Origin: CAZGLR01 sp964526635
Lineage (GTDB): Bacteria > Zixibacteria > MSB-5A5 > GN15 > JAAZOE01
Direction: 5' to 3'
DNA length: 6,093 nucleotides
Assembly (NCBI GenBank): GCA_964526635.1
Contig: CAZGLR010000161.1
Span: 1-6,093 of the forward strand
Shown: in pieces, positions 5,746-6,093 of the stretch
Numbering within the stretch: the stretch's first letter is position 1
Layout of the letters: each line of letters opens with the position of its first letter
Position numbers and translations under genes: made by a program
The notes under the pieces: model-generated
Told to the model about the DNA's origin: nothing
Database searches by the model: none
Seen by the model: the letters and a program-made list of their open reading frames with translations, nothing else

Positions 5746-5749
5746 CTCC
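5746..5749 (-). promoter_or_regulatory. Shine-Dalgarno of the mini-rod gene
   Basis: GGAG on the minus strand, 6 nt before the ATG at 5739. The upstream in-frame ATG at 5751 has no such site, so the protein most likely begins MLTNSV. Confidence 0.65.
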
Positions 5750-5799
5750 ATCCAATGCGTCGGCGACCGTATGCCCCGGACTTAGTACTGTTTTTGCAC

Positions 5800-5828
5800 T
5801 TGCTGAGCACAGTCCCGGTCGTTACATT
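5800..5828 (+). promoter_or_regulatory. Weak promoter-like pair upstream of rlmN
   Basis: TTGCTG (5800-5805, 3/6 match) and TACATT (5823-5828, 4/6 match) are 17 nt apart. The predicted start would leave a leader of only about 4 nt before the rlmN ATG. The match is weak. Confidence 0.22.
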
Positions 5829-5838
5829 CCAATGACTT

Positions 5839-6093
5839 ATGAATACACCGATAAACATCTGCGGACTGACCCGTTCAGAATTTGAACAATTGATGGGCCG
5901 TTTTGGACAAAAACCCTATCGCGGCCGGCAATTGTACAAATGGATCTATAAAAACCGGGTCTTTGACTTCGAAGAAATGACCGATATCGCCGCGCCATTT
6001 CGTGCCGAACTGACCGCAAAACTGTCAATCGAACTGCCACGCCTGATTGAAATCAAAAAGTCGAGCGACGGTACCGAAAAATTCCTCTTTCAT
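5839..6093 (+). CDS. rlmN: 23S rRNA/tRNA adenine-C2 methyltransferase RlmN (5' part, truncated by window end)
   Basis: The first 85 codons are present and the frame runs off the window. The peptide has the RlmN N-terminal accessory domain: INICGLTRSEFEQLM, then QKPYRGRQLYKWIYKN, FDFEEMTDI, LSIELPRLIEIKKSSDGTEK and FLFH at the edge. The full enzyme is a radical-SAM protein that methylates C2 of A2503 in 23S rRNA (and A37 of some tRNAs) by a methyl-cysteine mechanism. The CxxxCxxC cluster motif and catalytic cysteines lie beyond this window, so activity, and separation from the related Cfr, cannot be checked here; the N-terminal pattern favours RlmN. The ATG at 5839 lacks a Shine-Dalgarno. The gene is divergent from the mini-rod gene, with 99 bp between their start codons. 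Confidence 0.9.
   Translation, partial: MNTPINICGLTRSEFEQLMGRFGQKPYRGRQLYKWIYKNRVFDFEEMTDIAAPFRAELTAKLSIELPRLIEIKKSSDGTEKFLFH

Noticed and set aside
5787..5813. ACTGT...ACAGT arms around the TGCTGAGCA palindrome before rlmN as an operator
   Set aside because: The outer arms are only 5 bp with a 17-nt interior; this is too weak to separate from chance.
1..6093. Search for CRISPR arrays, insertion sequences, tRNA/rRNA genes, attachment sites or a defence system
   Set aside because: I saw no regularly spaced repeats, transposase signatures, terminal inverted repeats or cloverleaf sequences; gene content is housekeeping.

Overview
The window reads as an ordinary bacterial chromosome from a draft or metagenome assembly; a run of ten Ns at 5626-5635 marks a contig join. 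Gene content is Gram-negative-like: a secreted AmiC-type murein amidase, a PhaR-type protein and a flagellar-rod-like peptide. Base composition is moderate. An FCB-group or candidate-phylum lineage such as Zixibacteria would fit, but that is an impression from protein style and was not tested.

Layout. Positions 1-115 hold no gene I can name. From 3506 down to 116 a tight minus-strand operon runs smpB, N-acetylmuramoyl-L-alanine amidase, murI, rdgB. The first two junctions overlap (TAATG and ATGA) and the last is a 27-nt gap. It combines ribosome rescue, murein turnover, D-glutamate supply and nucleotide-pool cleaning. A 94-bp divergent promoter region (3507-3600) separates it from a plus-strand pair: a carbon-nitrogen hydrolase and a receiver-only response regulator. 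That pair ends at a clear intrinsic terminator (4816-4845).

Directly after the terminator, a near-consensus promoter drives a 199-aa protein that joins a PhaR-type polyhydroxyalkanoate DNA-binding domain to a phasin-like helical region and a C-terminal coiled coil. A convergent minus-strand small gene (5739 to 5531) crosses the N gap. Its two halves lie in different frames as printed, but they join into a 64-aa protein if the identical ATAT flanks of the gap are overlapped. The result looks like a miniature flagellar rod protein made only of its terminal helices. The window closes with the first 85 codons of rlmN on the plus strand.

The best leads are the gap-spanning mini-rod gene, the PhaR-phasin fusion, and a pattern in which two first-in-unit genes without Shine-Dalgarno sequences have a -10-like box exactly 6 nt before the likely start codon. 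That pattern suggests leaderless mRNAs. I see no clearly new multi-gene system; most of the window is housekeeping.
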